DNA of 64,000 nucleotides, from the NCBI GenBank assembly GCA_037954665.1, contig JBBMOL010000227.1, forward strand, positions 744,001 to 808,000, given 5' to 3'. This document shows positions 21,760 through 33,132 of the stretch, piece after piece. Each line of letters starts with the position of its first letter. The stretch's first letter is position 1. The DNA comes from Laguncularia racemosa. Lineage: Eukaryota > Streptophyta > Magnoliopsida > Myrtales > Combretaceae. The translations under genes were made by a program, and so were the position numbers. The notes below the pieces were generated by a model that was not told the DNA's origin, did no database searches, and saw only the letters and a program-made list of their open reading frames with translations.

Positions 21760-23084
21760 ATGGGAAGAACTCCTAGGTGCAGCAAGGATGGACTGAACAA
21801 AGGAGCATGGACAGCTAATGAGGACAAGATCCTAGTTGATTACATTAAAGCTCAAGGCGAAGGAAGATGGAGTAGAGTTTCTAGAGAAACAGGTTCATTT
21901 AAGATGTCCTCTCCCTTTTTTCTCTTTTAGTATTTAGTAATATATATAGCTTAAAGGCACATTGCATGCTCAAATGCTAGTACTAAAATGGAAGAGGTCT
22001 AAGTATTTGCTCTCTAACCATCACTGCCACTTCACTTTCACTTGTGGCGTTTTATGTAAAATTTTTCTGTATCTTTGGCGGTACTTACTTTTGCTTTCTG
22101 TAGAGAATGATAAGGCAATGGTGTCACAAGTTTATAGTCCTATATTAATAAATTCCTGCCTAGGCTGTTTGTTTGTTTTTTTTTAATCATAGGTCACCGT
22201 TGATTGAATATGTTACTAAAAAAAAAAAGAAAAGAAGAAGAAGCAGAATTAGTTATATTTACCTGATGATTCAAACTCATCAACACAACCGCCCCGATTT
22301 GTTAGTGCAAGACAAAGTTCAAAACTTAGTTTTTGAATGGCTCATCATCAATTGGTGGAAGTGGAATCATTTTTCAGGTCTTAAAAGATGCGGGAAAAGC
22401 TGCAGGCTTAGGTGGATGAACTATCTAAGACCTGACATTAAGAGAGGAAATATTTCACCTGATGAGGAGGAATTGATTATCAGGCTTCACAGGCTTCTTG
22501 GCAACAGGTTTAACTAATTTAATTTCCATATATAATCAAATCCATTTATTGACAAAATAATTTTGACACAAACAAAAATTGACATGTTCCTTTCTATGTT
22601 TAGGTGGTCACTTATCGCAGGACGGCTTCCAGGGCGCACCGACAATGAGATCAAGAATTACTGGAATACCAATTTAGCTAAGAAGGCAGAGGAAGAAAAG
22701 TCAGTCCAATGCGTAAACCTGAAGGTCTCCATGACTACACCCCAACCTCAGTCTCAACCTATGGTCCAACTCCAACCGCAATTCCCAAATGGAGTTGCAT
22801 CTTCGAAATCAAGGCCACACATCCATAATAATAGTAATAAGGTTAATGTGATGAAGCAGCAAATGGTGTACGACCCAGACTTCAGTGATGGGTCCTTGTC
22901 CCTCAACTCTGCAGAAGAGAACTCGTCGTCGGATTTCATGATGAACTTTAATATGGACGATTTGTGCCATATTCTAGACGACTCTGATATAGATGTCCAC
23001 GCAATGAGTGTCCCGAACCAGCAGCCTCAACGGGACCATGAAGCATATGCTTGTAAAAACAGGCTGTCCGAGGACGTCGAGTAA
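21760..23084 (+). CDS. R2R3-MYB transcription factor (three exons)
   Basis: Exons are 21760-21892 (133 bp), 22378-22507 (130 bp) and 22604-23084 (481 bp); introns are GT-AG. The first two lengths are the classic R2R3-MYB exon sizes. The 247-residue product binds DNA in the nucleus. R2 Trp residues are at 17, 37 and 57; R3 has Ile70, Trp89 and Trp108. The bHLH-interaction signature fits at Glu76-Leu77, Arg80, Leu84, Leu91 and Arg95, so it likely works with a bHLH/WD40 partner, as in flavonoid or epidermal-fate control. The N-terminus (MGRTPRCSKDGLNKGAWT) and KRGNIS most resemble TT2-like subgroup 5 regulators, but the subgroup is inferred. The acidic C-terminus appears cut short by a frameshift in the A5 run at 23055-23059. 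The gene is isolated among transposons. Confidence 0.93.
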
Positions 23085-23184
23085 GACCACGGTCACGGTC
23101 CAGGATGATATGGTTTCTTCCGACTTCCAGTCACTGGTTTCGCTGTTTGAACCGGATGAGAAGTGGCGTGTGGATGATGCTTAG
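23055..23184 (+). other. Probable ancestral C-terminus of the MYB in a shifted frame
   Basis: After the A5 run at 23055-23059 the current frame ends at 23084. An alternative frame stays open to TAG 23182-23184 and encodes an acidic, hydrophobic tail (DFQSLVSLFEPDEKW) of the sort that ends many activator MYBs. One A more or fewer in the homopolymer would switch frames. Natural truncation or a sequence error are both possible. Confidence 0.6.
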
Positions 23185-24240
23185 ACCGGCTTACGCCGAT
23201 TTGATTCACCTCTAATCTATATTCGGACGTCGTCGTAAATAAATGTGAAACATGTACCTACTGTGCATGCATATGTATCTATCTATCTTAAGCCTCTGTA
23301 ACTCTCGAAGCAAGAACATCATATCGGTAACAAACAGTAACTAATAGGGTTAAGCATTAGATGATGAAGAGATCGGATCTCGCATGACATTGACATGGCA
23401 TCATGGCAAATGAAGGGATTTTTGCCTAAAACCAAGTCAGTCTAGCAGCAAATGGCATATCCAATGCCCTTTGCAGTGGGGCGGGTATGATATGAATAAA
23501 GTGGTATTTATTTATTCCTCCACCATGCAATAATGAATGGCATGCATCTTTAAAACAACTTATTAGAACCTAACCTAAATTATTACCTTAGATTCGATTT
23601 ATCTGCTAAGGCAAGAGTTTATCATCTTCATCATGGCCATCCATCCATTTCATTACCTCCCATACAAATACATTCCACTTGATTTTATTTTATCGTATAT
23701 CTGTTGAATCCTCTCCATTCATATTATCTTCCTTTCTATTAAATTATTTTTTTAGATATTACCATGTTTAATAAATATTTATTATAATTATGAATAAAAC
23801 AATTTTAATAATTAATTTATAAATTATTACAAAGGTGGACAATGATTGCTAGCTTGTCCAATGGAAAGCTCCTAAACATCTACTCATCTAGGACCTAAGG
23901 GTCTTTTTTTTTTTTCCTCTCCTTTTTGTGGTGATTTAAAGAATATTAGAAAAAAACTACAAAATATCTTGCGATGATTACGAAGAAGTGTATTGTTATA
24001 CTCATAATAAAATTAAAAAGGACGACATTATGGAAATTTTAGGTAAAAACACAAATTGTCGGAAGAATTACAATTTTTTTTTATGGATTAGGTAAACAAT
24101 TGTGTAGTAATATACTAAAATGTTATTGTAACAATAAAAAAAGAGCCTTATAAGATATAATGAAATGAAATTATTCTAGAAAATTATAAATTATGGAGAA
24201 CAAATGTTTTATTTCTAGGAATAATGCATATTCACAAATT
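23185..24240. other. MYB 3' UTR and intergenic DNA
   Basis: The first few hundred bases are the probable 3' UTR. The remainder is AT-rich with short homopolymers and no supported gene. Confidence 0.4.
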
Positions 24241-24645
24241 ATTATTATTTTTTTTTTAACAAAAGGAAGACTCTTTATTCCTTAAGCATAAAAATTACAT
24301 CATGTTTTAATATAAGGCATCAATTTTTTATCCAATAAAATGAGACCTCTACAAATAAAAAAAAAAAAAAAGAAGTGAAGAAATCTTGATTGATAACTTT
24401 GGCTTTATTGGCTAGATAGTCTATTAGTTTGTTTACTTCTCTACAAACGTGTTTTATTTTGGCTAAAAGTTTTGAACTTTCTTGATGGTATAGAAACTTT
24501 CCAAAGGAGGGTACACAATGGTATTATTCAACCCACCAACTAACCATCATTGTTGAGTCCTCTTCAACCACAATGTTTCCACCTCTTCTAATCTCTCATA
24601 ATCCTATTCCTACTTCTATTGCTTATTGTTCTGCTATGGCTATTA
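24241..24645 (-). pseudogene. LINE 3' end: RNase H-like (RVT_3) domain fragment with poly(A) tail
   Basis: On the minus strand one frame with three stops reads IVVEEDSTMMVSWWVE and later KHVCREVNKLIDYLANK. These match the V.EGDS and H..RE.N..AD.LA motifs of plant non-LTR RNase H. Downstream in that orientation is an A-run followed by TAATAATAA (24241-24258), a LINE tail. Upstream RT is missing, so the copy is 5' truncated, as LINEs often are. Confidence 0.75.
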
Positions 24646-25109
24646 TAACTCCCTAAAATTTCAACCAATAAAATTTTATTGAATAGACCTTGAATAAGGA
24701 GATACATTTAAGATATAGTTCTAAAAGAAGTTAAGATCAATCTCGGAATTAAAGATAACTCGATATACTGTGAGTTGACCTAAGTTAATTTAGTTAGAGT
24801 AAAAGTCGACTAAAGTCAACTGACTCTACTCGACTTAATAACTTAAGTCTTCCAAGGATAGAATTGGAAGATAAGATGTTGTAGATTTATATGATGCCCT
24901 TTCCCTATGAAATCGATGGATTTGACTTAGTAAAATTTCAATCAAAAACCATCAACTACACTAATTAGTAATCACCACTAAACTCTTTACTTGAGGATTT
25001 AGTCTTCATCTTAAGCTTTTGTCTATTAAACTAAACTCGAATTTGATCAAATTTTATCTACAAGACCAGTACTCAACCTTAAGTATTTATGAAGTATTGG
25101 ATCTAAAAA
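24646..25109 (+). repeat. G-type LTR, left part (copy G2)
   Basis: It aligns with G1 around 14600-14960 (AACTTAAGTCTTCC, CTACACTAATT and GACCAGTA blocks in the same order). It is cut at 25114 by element E and resumes at 33133. Confidence 0.7.
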
Positions 25110-25114
25110 CTTAA

Positions 25115-25861
25115 TGATGGGAATTAGATCCTTCCAAATACGGGACCAATAACTTGAGCTGGAGCCAAAAGATTGCGGAACCATATACTGAGGGTTCTAC
25201 TTGATCAAATGAAACTCGAGGAACAACATATAACCTATTCATTTATTTTGCATGATTATTTTCATTATCAATTAAATGTATTTTTCATTGCACAGGATAA
25301 CATTCGATGATTCAAAACTGGTGATACTACATTTAGGCTGGCCCTAAAACCAATGGTGTAAGACTTAGGTCGGCCTTTAAGGCTGGTAGCTTTGACCATT
25401 TAGGCCGGCGGTGTAGCACGGCGGCTTTAGCCACTTAGGTCGGTGGTGTAGCCCAAAAAGGCCGGCTACCTTCATTTCTTCAAAGTTGATGGTGTTTAAT
25501 TCAAAGCCGGTGACTTATCTATTTCAAGGCTGACGACTTTCTTAGACCGAATAGTGTCAATTTTCTTTGTACTTTATATTTGTTTTTGGAACTCGAATGG
25601 ACATGAGACTGGAGATATACAATTTGACTCTTTGGAGTTTTCCTCTCAAACTCTTATCAATCTTTGATTGGAGTGACGATGTCGGAATTGTTGTGTGTTG
25701 TATCAACCTTTCCGCGCTAAGGCTAATCCTTTGCTAGTGCATAACATCTAGTAAGGGTTTAGACGTTATTTGTTCTTGTGTTTTTGATTGTTTGATTGAA
25801 ATTATGGTTATTGAAATCGGATTGCTAGTACTATAATTGGAATTGGGAAATAGGCACATCA
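25115..25861 (+). repeat. 5' LTR of element E
   Basis: 747 bp, from TGATGGGAATTAG to GGCACATCA. Bases 25340-25475 hold several GGC(C)GG(C/T)GGTGTAG-type repeats. Its 3' half matches 32724-33127 closely. Confidence 0.88.
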
Positions 25862-25866
25862 TATTT

Positions 25867-25878
25867 TGGTATCAAAGT
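25867..25878 (+). promoter_or_regulatory. Primer-binding site of element E
   Basis: TGGTATCAAAGT lies five bases after the LTR end and resembles the initiator-Met site TGGTATCAGAGC. Confidence 0.75.
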
Positions 25879-26326
25879 TCAGATTAAGATAACAGATTGT
25901 GACTATTGAAATTCCATTGAGAAATTAGGGTTTTGATATTGTGAAATTGTGTTGCGGTTGGTTAAGGTTGAATCGGGATTGAACATTAGTTGTCAATTCG
26001 GTTATGTTGTTGTTGTGCAATTCAATTTGGGTTTGTTCTTTGAATTCATGTCAATTGAAAATTAGGGTTTTTCTTTGTTGTTGTTGTTGTTGTGAGTTGT
26101 ACGATTCTGCCGTCGTAGGTTTTGGATTTCATTCTTAAATCTATTAATAGAATTAGGGTTGGTTGCTATTGTTGTTGTTTGTGTAACTTGGTTGATTGTC
26201 GTTGCGTTGGGTTTTTGAGCTGAGGATCGAATGAAGGTTGTAATTGGGATTGTACTAATTGGGGATTGTTGTAGTTTGTGTTTGTGACTTGTAAATTCTA
26301 TGCTGGGATTGCAATTTCTGTTGAGT

Positions 26327-27669
26327 ATGTCGAATGACAATGTTAATGGGGGGAATTGGGAATGAGGCCAACGGCCAGGTTTGAGGAGGAGTGTAGGGTC
26401 ATCGTGCTGCAGGTGGAAGAAAAACTATAAAAGAGCAGTTGTACGACTTGACTACTATTGTTGCTAATTTAACAACATGGGTTGATCAGATGACCTTACC
26501 CCAACAACCAATGGCAAATCTACAGGCACCCCTGCCTAAGGTAGCCCTTAATGCTGTGGGTAAAGAAGGAGCTTTAGGAGGAAACAGAGGTAGATAGGTT
26601 AGAAGAGAGTATTATGCATACAGAGAGGATAGGGATGATAACTTTAAGGATGAACTTTATCCTAACTATGAGTTTAGACTACCTAGGGGTTTAAAGTATG
26701 TAAAATTGCAAATGCCTTCATTTGCTGGAAGGGGGTTTGCAAAAAATTACCTTAATTGGGAGGATAAGGTAGAAGGACTCTTTGAGTGCTATGAGATTAA
26801 TGATCATACATGAGTTCGTCTAGCAGCGGTTGAGTTTACATGTTATGCCGCCTTGTGGCCAATAAGAGGAGAGATGGTGATGCTGAGATTCATACTTAGT
26901 AGGAAATGAAAAGGGTGCTGAGGAAGAGATTTGTTCTAGAACATTATAGACAAAAGCTGTTCAGGCGTCTACAAATACTGAGACAAGGATGTAAAACTGT
27001 GGACGAATATGTCTAAGAATTTGAGGTGCTCAAGATTCGTTATGGAATATTGAACATCCTGAACAGATTATGGCACGATTTGTGTCTAGTATAAAATATG
27101 AAATTGCTTGCATAGTAGAGTTGCAATGATATGAATCCCTTGATGATGCTATTCAGTTAGCTTTGAAAGTGGAAAGATATAGGCGTTCAAACCCTTATAA
27201 AGCAGCGAGTAATAGGTATGGATCCTCTACAAGACTATCTGGGACAGAGGGTAAACGGGATGATAAAGGGGGATACAACAAAAATGTGGAAAAGAATGTA
27301 GTTGTGCCAAATGTTAGAAGGGAGAAAGAATTTGCTAGGAAAGGAAAAACAGTTGTGGGGTATGAGAACAAATAGGCGGTAGCTAAGTCATCGGGTGGAA
27401 AGACTTGCCAGGTCAAATGTTTTAAATGTCTAGGTTTTAGGCATATGGCTACTCAATGTCTAAATCGAAGAGTTATGACTACCATGGAGATTGAGAGTGA
27501 GAAAGAAGATGAAGACATGCACAATTCCATAGATTTGTCAACTATATTGGATGAATATTATGGTGATGCAGATGCTGAGGTACATGAAGATAAGGAGAAT
27601 GATCAATATTTGTCCATTAATGTATTACGTAGGGTGATAACTACCTTTCTTATTAATGAGGATGAATAG
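26327..27669 (+). pseudogene. Element E gag
   Basis: The start at 26327 (MSNDNVNG) matches the gag start of element F at 63872. Recognisable parts are a QMPSFAGR-like gag entry near 26710, the NYLNWEDKVEGLFECYEI block (26740-26800), a basic region with KVERYRRSNPYKAASNRYG (27166-27220) and a CCHC knuckle CFKCLGFRHMATQC at 27418-27459. The early part has stops and frame changes. Leader bases 25879-26326 contain a (TTG)n tract at 26076-26093. Confidence 0.8.
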
Positions 27670-28084
27670 AGGGAGAACCTATTTCACATCTCCTATAGGG
27701 TCTAAGGTAATCTTTGTGCTATTATCATTGATGGAGATAGTTGTACTAATGTAGTGGTTGCTTCATTAGTGACTAAATTAAAACTAGTCACTACCCCACA
27801 TCCTAAGCCTTACAAGCTACATTGGTTGAGTGAACAAGGTAGTTTGCATGTTTCTTAGAGGGCTAAGGTACCATAATGAAATTATTTGTGACATTCTTCC
27901 AATGTGTGCATCACATATACTACTTAGCAGACCTTGGTTTTATGATAGGAGGGTGTTGCATGATGGTTTTAGGAACACTTATGTGTTCCAGAAGGAGGGT
28001 AAACACATAGTATTGAATCCTATGTCACCTACTGAAGTACAAGAGGCATAGAGATAAATTAATAAGGCTGTTAAAAAGAAGACA
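27670..28084 (+). pseudogene. Element E protease
   Basis: It continues the gag frame past a TAG. The active-site region is DGDSCTN (27730-27750), with Gly replaced by Asp at the catalytic DSG/DGG triad, which would be expected to weaken it. The HPKPYKLHWLSEQG segment follows, then a frame change and LLSRPWFYDRRVLHDGF (27920-27970). It would mature the polyprotein if intact. Confidence 0.75.
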
Positions 28085-29635
28085 TTGTTAGTGGGACAAC
28101 ATGAACTAGAGCAGGCAATAGGAGAATATAGGCCAGTTTACATATTACAAATGAGATATATACTAGAGGTGGATGCCCGTGAACAGTTACCACCAGTGGT
28201 GAACCAAGTATTAGATGAGTACATGGACTTATTTCCAGATGAATTACCTGAAGGATTACTACCCATGAGGGGCATTGAACATGCCATTAATTTTCAGCCT
28301 AGATTAGTTTTGCCAAATAGGCTTGCGTATCGCATGAATCTTGAAGAAGCTAAAGAATTGAAGCGTTAGGTAGATGAACAGGTGGAAAAGGGGTTTTGTT
28401 AGGGAGAGTACTAGTCCTTGTGTTGTTCTTGCACTTCTTGTTCTTAAGAAGGATAGCACATGGAGGATGTGTATTGACAGTGAAGCCATCAACAAAATTA
28501 GCATCAAATACAGGTATCTCATTCCTCAACTTGATGATATGTTAAATGAACTGCATGGTGCACAGGTATTCTCCAAGGTGGATCTTGAAAACAGATATCA
28601 CCAAATTCGTATGAGGGGAGGAGATGAGTGAAAGACTGCTTTTAAAACATGCCATGGCTTGTATGAGTGGATGGTCATGCCATTTGAGTTGACCAATGCT
28701 CCTAGTACTTTTATGTGGTTGATGAATCATGTCATGAAAGAATTTTTAGGCAAATTTGTTGTTGTTTATTTTGATGACATTTTGATTTATAGTAGAAATC
28801 TGGAAAGTCATGTTGAACATTTACAGGCAGTTTTCTCAGTATTGAGGAAGCAGCAGTTGTATGGAAATCTTAAGAAGTGTTCTTTTTATCAATTTGAGGT
28901 AACATTTCTTGGGTTTGTTGTAACTGGTTATGGTGTTAAGGTGGATGAAGAAAAGGTGAGGGCTGTCATGGAATGGCCAACACTACAATCAACTGTTGAG
29001 GTGAGAAGTTTCCATGGGTTGGCTTCTTTCTATAGGCATTTTGTCTAGAACTTTAGTAGCATTGTCAGTCCATTGACTGAGTTGACTAAAAAGAATGTTC
29101 CTTTTGTTTGGGGTGAATGGGCCCGGGCCCAAAAGAGCTTTGAGGAATTGAAAGCAAAGCTAACTAGTGCTCAGTGTTAGCATTACCTGAATTTGACAAA
29201 TATTTTGAATTAGAGTGTAATGCCTCTAGGGTAGGAATTGGTGTTTTATTGATGCGAGAAAGAAGTCCCATTGCTCATTTCAGTGAGAAACTAAGTGGTG
29301 CATCTCTAAACTACTCGGTATATGATAAGGAATTCTATTCTTTAGTGAGAGCATTGATGAATTGGCAATACTATCTTCTTCCTAAGGAGTTTATTATTTA
29401 TACAAACCATGAATCTCTGAAACACTTTAAAGGTCAACAACGTTTGTCAAAACGATAAGCTAAATGGGTGGAATTTTTGGAAAACTTTGCATATGTGATT
29501 AAGTACAAGAAAGGGAGTACCAATATTGTAGCTGATGCCTTGTCACACAGGTATATACTTATCACTTCATTACAATTAAAGCTACTTGGATTTGAATTAA
29601 TAAAGGAACAATATGTTCATGATGAATAATTTAAT
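28085..29635 (+). pseudogene. Element E reverse transcriptase and RNase H
   Basis: The RT entry MRGIEHAINFQP lies near 28265. Fingers and palm follow, with a frameshift near 28370 and a TGA at 28627, then the catalytic YFDD at 28767-28778 followed by ILIYSRN. The RT end FLGFVV and VDEEKVRAVMEWP is at about 28905-28980. RNase H begins at 29174 with ELECNASRVGIG, where the first catalytic Asp is Asn, and runs to VADALSHR near 29550. Several stops (29046, 29456, 29627) interrupt it. Most stops fall where relatives have Gln or Trp. Confidence 0.85.
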
Positions 29636-30852
29636 TTGATTGTCGGGCAATGTTTGGAAGAGCACATGGTGGATGGATATTACATGGTATATGGATTTTT
29701 GTATAGAGTAGGAAAATTATGTATACCATGTGGTTCTGTTAGGGAATTGTTGGTTAGGGAAGCTTATGCTGGAGGGTTATTTGAGCATTTTGGTGAAAGG
29801 AAAACTTTAGAGTTGTTAAAAGAACATTTCTACTGGAAAGGTATGTTAAAGGATGTCCACAAGATATTAGAGAGATGTGGTGTTTGTAAGAGGGTGAAAG
29901 GAAAGAAAGAAACTTAAGGTGAATATATGCCTTTACCTCTACCTACACAGCCTTGGAATGATATCAGTATGGATTTTGTCTTGGGTCTTCCCAGGACACG
30001 GATAGGCAAAGACTCCATCATGGTGGTCGTCGACTGTTTCAACAAAATGTCACACTTTATGCCTTGTCACAAAATAGTTGACACCCTTTTTATTGCTAAC
30101 CTTTTTATGCAGGAAATTGCACGATTGCATGGTGTTCCCCACAAGATAGTATCTTATAAAGATACTAAGTTCCTTAGTTTCTTTTGGAAGACACTTTGGA
30201 AATGGCTTGATACTAAACTCATGTATAGTACATCCTGTCATCCCCAAACGGACGGTCAAACTGAGGTTGTCAATCGTATTCTTGGTGCCTTGCTAAGAGC
30301 AATGGTTGGCAAGAATCTTATTAATTGGGACTTGTGTCTTCCTATTATTGAGTTTACTTACAATAGGTCTACTCATAGTTTAATTGGTAAGTCTCCCTTG
30401 GAAGTCGTGTATGGTTATAATCTTACCTTTCCACTGGATTTCATAGCTAATTCAGCAACAAAGGAAGAAAGTTTGATTGAAGTGGAGCATGTAAAGGAGA
30501 TTCAGAAGCTTCATCAAAAGGCTTCTAAGCATCTTTAGAAAGTTCAGGAGCAGTAGAAACTTCAGAGCAATAAAAATAGGAAAACAAAGATTTATAACCC
30601 AAGCGATCTAGTTTAGATTCATCTTAGCAAGGAAAGGTTTCCACAAAAGAAATCATAGAAAATTTCACCTAGAGTAGATGGACTATTCAAGACATTAAAG
30701 CACATCAACAACAATGCTTATAGGGTGGAGCTACTAGGGAAATACAATGTTTCTGCTATTTTTAATGTTGTAGACTTATCACCTTATTCATCAGAAGACC
30801 TTCATGAAGAACCATCAGATTTGAGGGCAAATCTTCCACAAGACCGAGGAGA
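29636..30852 (+). pseudogene. Element E integrase and C-terminal tail
   Basis: Zinc-binding region H...H...CGVCKR near 29790-29895; catalytic core with MDFVLG (about 29970), YKDTKF (SDRD in D) near 30160 and Glu in QTEVVNR near 30262; then the NRSTHSL and EVVYGYN blocks. The open stretch 29927-30538 is 203 residues. After it come TAG stops and the DNA-binding tail KTLKHINNNAYRVELL (30695-30733). The frame then runs through the polypurine tract into the LTR to about 31047. Confidence 0.85.
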
Positions 30853-31839
30853 TGATGGTAATCAAATCCTTCCAGATACGGGACCAATAACTGGAGCTAG
30901 AGCTAAAGGATTGCAGAACCTTACACTAAGGGTTCTACTTGATCAAATGAAACTCGAGGAACAACATATAACCTCTTTATATATTTTGCATGATTATTTT
31001 CATTATCAATTAAATGTATTTATCATTGCTCAGGACAACATTCGATGATTTAAGATTGGCGATACTACATTTAGGCTAGCCTTAAAACTGGTGGTGTAAG
31101 ACTGGGGCTAGCCTTCAAGGCCGGCAGCTTTGACCATTTAGGCCAGTTGTTTAGCTTTGATTGAAGTGGAGCATGTAAAGGAGATTCAAAAGCTTCATCA
31201 AAAGGCTTCTAAGCATCTTTAGAAAGTTCAGGAGCAGTAGAAACTTCAGAGCAATAAAAATAGGAAAACAAAGATTTATAACCCAAGCGGTCTAATTTGG
31301 ATTCATCTTAGCAAGGAAAGGTTTCCTCACAAGAAATCACAGAAACTTTCACTTAAAGCAGATGGACCATTCAAGACATTGAAGCACATTAACAACAATG
31401 CTTATAGGGTGGAGCTACTAAGGAAATGCAATGTTTCTGCTACTTTTAATGTTGTAGACTTATCACCTTATTCATCAGAAGACCTTCATGAAGAACCATC
31501 AAATTTGAGGGCAAATCTTCCACAAGACCGAGGAGATGATGGTAATCAAATCCTTCTAGATACGGGACCAATAACTGGAGCTAAGCCAAAGGATTGCAAA
31601 ACCTTACACTAAGGGTTCTACTTGATCAAATGAAACTCAAGGAACAACATATAACCTCTTCATATATTTTGCAAGATTATTTTCATTATCAATTAAATGT
31701 ATTTGTCATTGCTCAGGATAACATTCGATGATTCAAGATTAGCGATATTAATTTAGGTCAGCCTTAAAGCTTGCAATGTAAGACTTGGGCTAGCCTTCAA
31801 GGCCGGCGATTTAGCACAGCAGCTTTGGCCAATTAGGCC
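30472..31839 (+). repeat. 684-bp tandem duplication across the pol-LTR boundary of E
   Basis: Bases 30472-31155 and 31156-31839 repeat the same order: SLIEVEHVKEIQKLHQ codons, integrase tail, polypurine tract, then the first 300 bases of the LTR. The LTR start TGATGG occurs at 30853 and again at 31537, exactly 684 bases apart. Few differences separate the copies. Confidence 0.9.
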
Positions 31840-31849
31840 GGTGGTGTAG

Positions 31850-32718
31850 TGATAGGAATCATATACCTATAGGACTCATCACTAGGACAAGAGCCAAAGA
31901 TTACAAACTTTGGCGATGAGGGTCCTTTTTGAACAATTAGACCCCGAGGATATTTGTTTAGTATTTTCTTTTCTATTGTATATTTGTTGTGCATTCCAGT
32001 AGGTACATTTGTTGGTTTTTACAGGACGATGGATAAATTCACTAATGCTCAGTTTGTGGGTTATTTATGGACCTACATAAATCAAAGAAGAACCGGTCCA
32101 ATATTATTCTATGGAGGTGCAAGAAGCCAGTTACTTAGAAGGGTTTTACTTGTAATTTTTTTCTTAGTGAAAAATCGGTCACATTGTTGTTTTTCACTTG
32201 TAATTTTTCTTTGTTAAATTTGCCCTATTTAGAGCAAGTATAAATACTTGCAAAGTAGGGTTAGAAGGGGACTTTTTGACATACACATTTCGGCTGCCTT
32301 TTACGTTAAGGGTTTGACTCTTCACAAAATAATCTTATTAATTCAAGTTTGGATTGTGTCGAGTGGACTTGGATTTGTTGTGAGTAATATCAACAAATTA
32401 CAAGTTGACCCTAATTCCAACTAGTGCGTAATATTTGGAAAGGAATTAGTTATTCTTATTTTGTTCTTGTTTCACGCAATTAAGGTCCATTTTTCAATCT
32501 AGGGTTTATGCCATTTAGTTGGAAATTGGAATCAATTGTGCTTGTTTCTTTGATTGGTATTGGAATTCCAATTGATCACATCATAATTTGGTAGCAAAGC
32601 AAATTGATTTGTGCAATTAGGGTTCACGTGGCAATTGGAATCACGCCATTTTGTGGACTTTGTTTAATTGGTTCTTCAATTGGTCTTGTGTACTTGTAAT
32701 TGGATCTTTAGCACATCA
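31850..32718 (+). mobile_element. Solo LTR (TGATAGG family, copy C2) with TGTAG target duplication
   Basis: It starts TGATAGGAATC and ends TTTAGCACATCA. TGTAG stands on both sides (31845-31849 and 32719-32723), and removing the insert restores the E LTR alignment. It has an internal CATCA end followed by TGGTAGCAAAGC at 32589-32600, as in C1. No internal element sequence remains, so it arose by LTR-LTR recombination. Confidence 0.92.
32234..32251 (+). promoter_or_regulatory. TATA-centred palindrome in solo LTR C2
   Basis: GCAAGTATAAATACTTGC: 8-base perfect arms around AA, with TATAAATA inside. It is identical to the one at 61981 and likely the LTR core promoter. Confidence 0.55.
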
Positions 32719-33132
32719 TGTAGCCTACAAAGGCCAACAACCTTCATTTCTTCAAAGTTAACAATGTTTAATTCAAAGTCGGCGGTTTATCTATTTCAAC
32801 TTTCTTGGATCGAATAGTGTTAATTTTCTTTGTACTTTATATTTGTTTTTGGAACTCGAATGGACGTGAGTCTGGAGATATACAATTTAACTCTTTAGAG
32901 TTTTCCTCTCAAACTCTTATCAATCTTTGATTGTGGCGAGTGACGGTGTCGGAATCGTTGTGTGTTGTATCAATCTTTCCCTACTAAAGCTAATCCTTTG
33001 CTAGTATGTAACATCTGGTAAGGGTTTAGATGTTATTTGTTCTTGTGTTTTTTATTTTTTAATTGAAATTCCGGTTATTGAATCGGATTGCTAGTACTGT
33101 AATTGGAATTGGGAAATAGGCACATCACTTAA

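Larger units (their letters stand above)
25115..33127 (+). mobile_element. Element E: Ty3/gypsy element, all domains present but decayed
   Basis: A perfect five-base duplication CTTAA flanks it (25110-25114 and 33128-33132), and the flanks join into one G-type LTR. Order: 5' LTR, primer site, leader, gag, protease, RT, RNase H, integrase, 3' LTR. The 3' LTR is expanded by a 684-bp duplication and a solo LTR. The RGDDGNQ/GPITGARAKGL tail and the LTR overlap place it with D in a CRM-like group (inferred). Confidence 0.9.
31537..33127 (+). repeat. 3' LTR of element E, interrupted
   Basis: The full 3' LTR is 31537-31849 plus 32724-33127; together they align with 25115-25861. A truncated extra LTR start lies at 30853-31155. 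The solo LTR at 31850-32718 and its duplicated TGTAG separate the two halves. Confidence 0.88.

Noticed and set aside
22173..22377. MYB exon 2 extended upstream from an ATG at 22173
   Set aside because: This is intron 1; the AG at 22376-22377 and the 130-bp exon 2 fit the standard R2R3-MYB structure.
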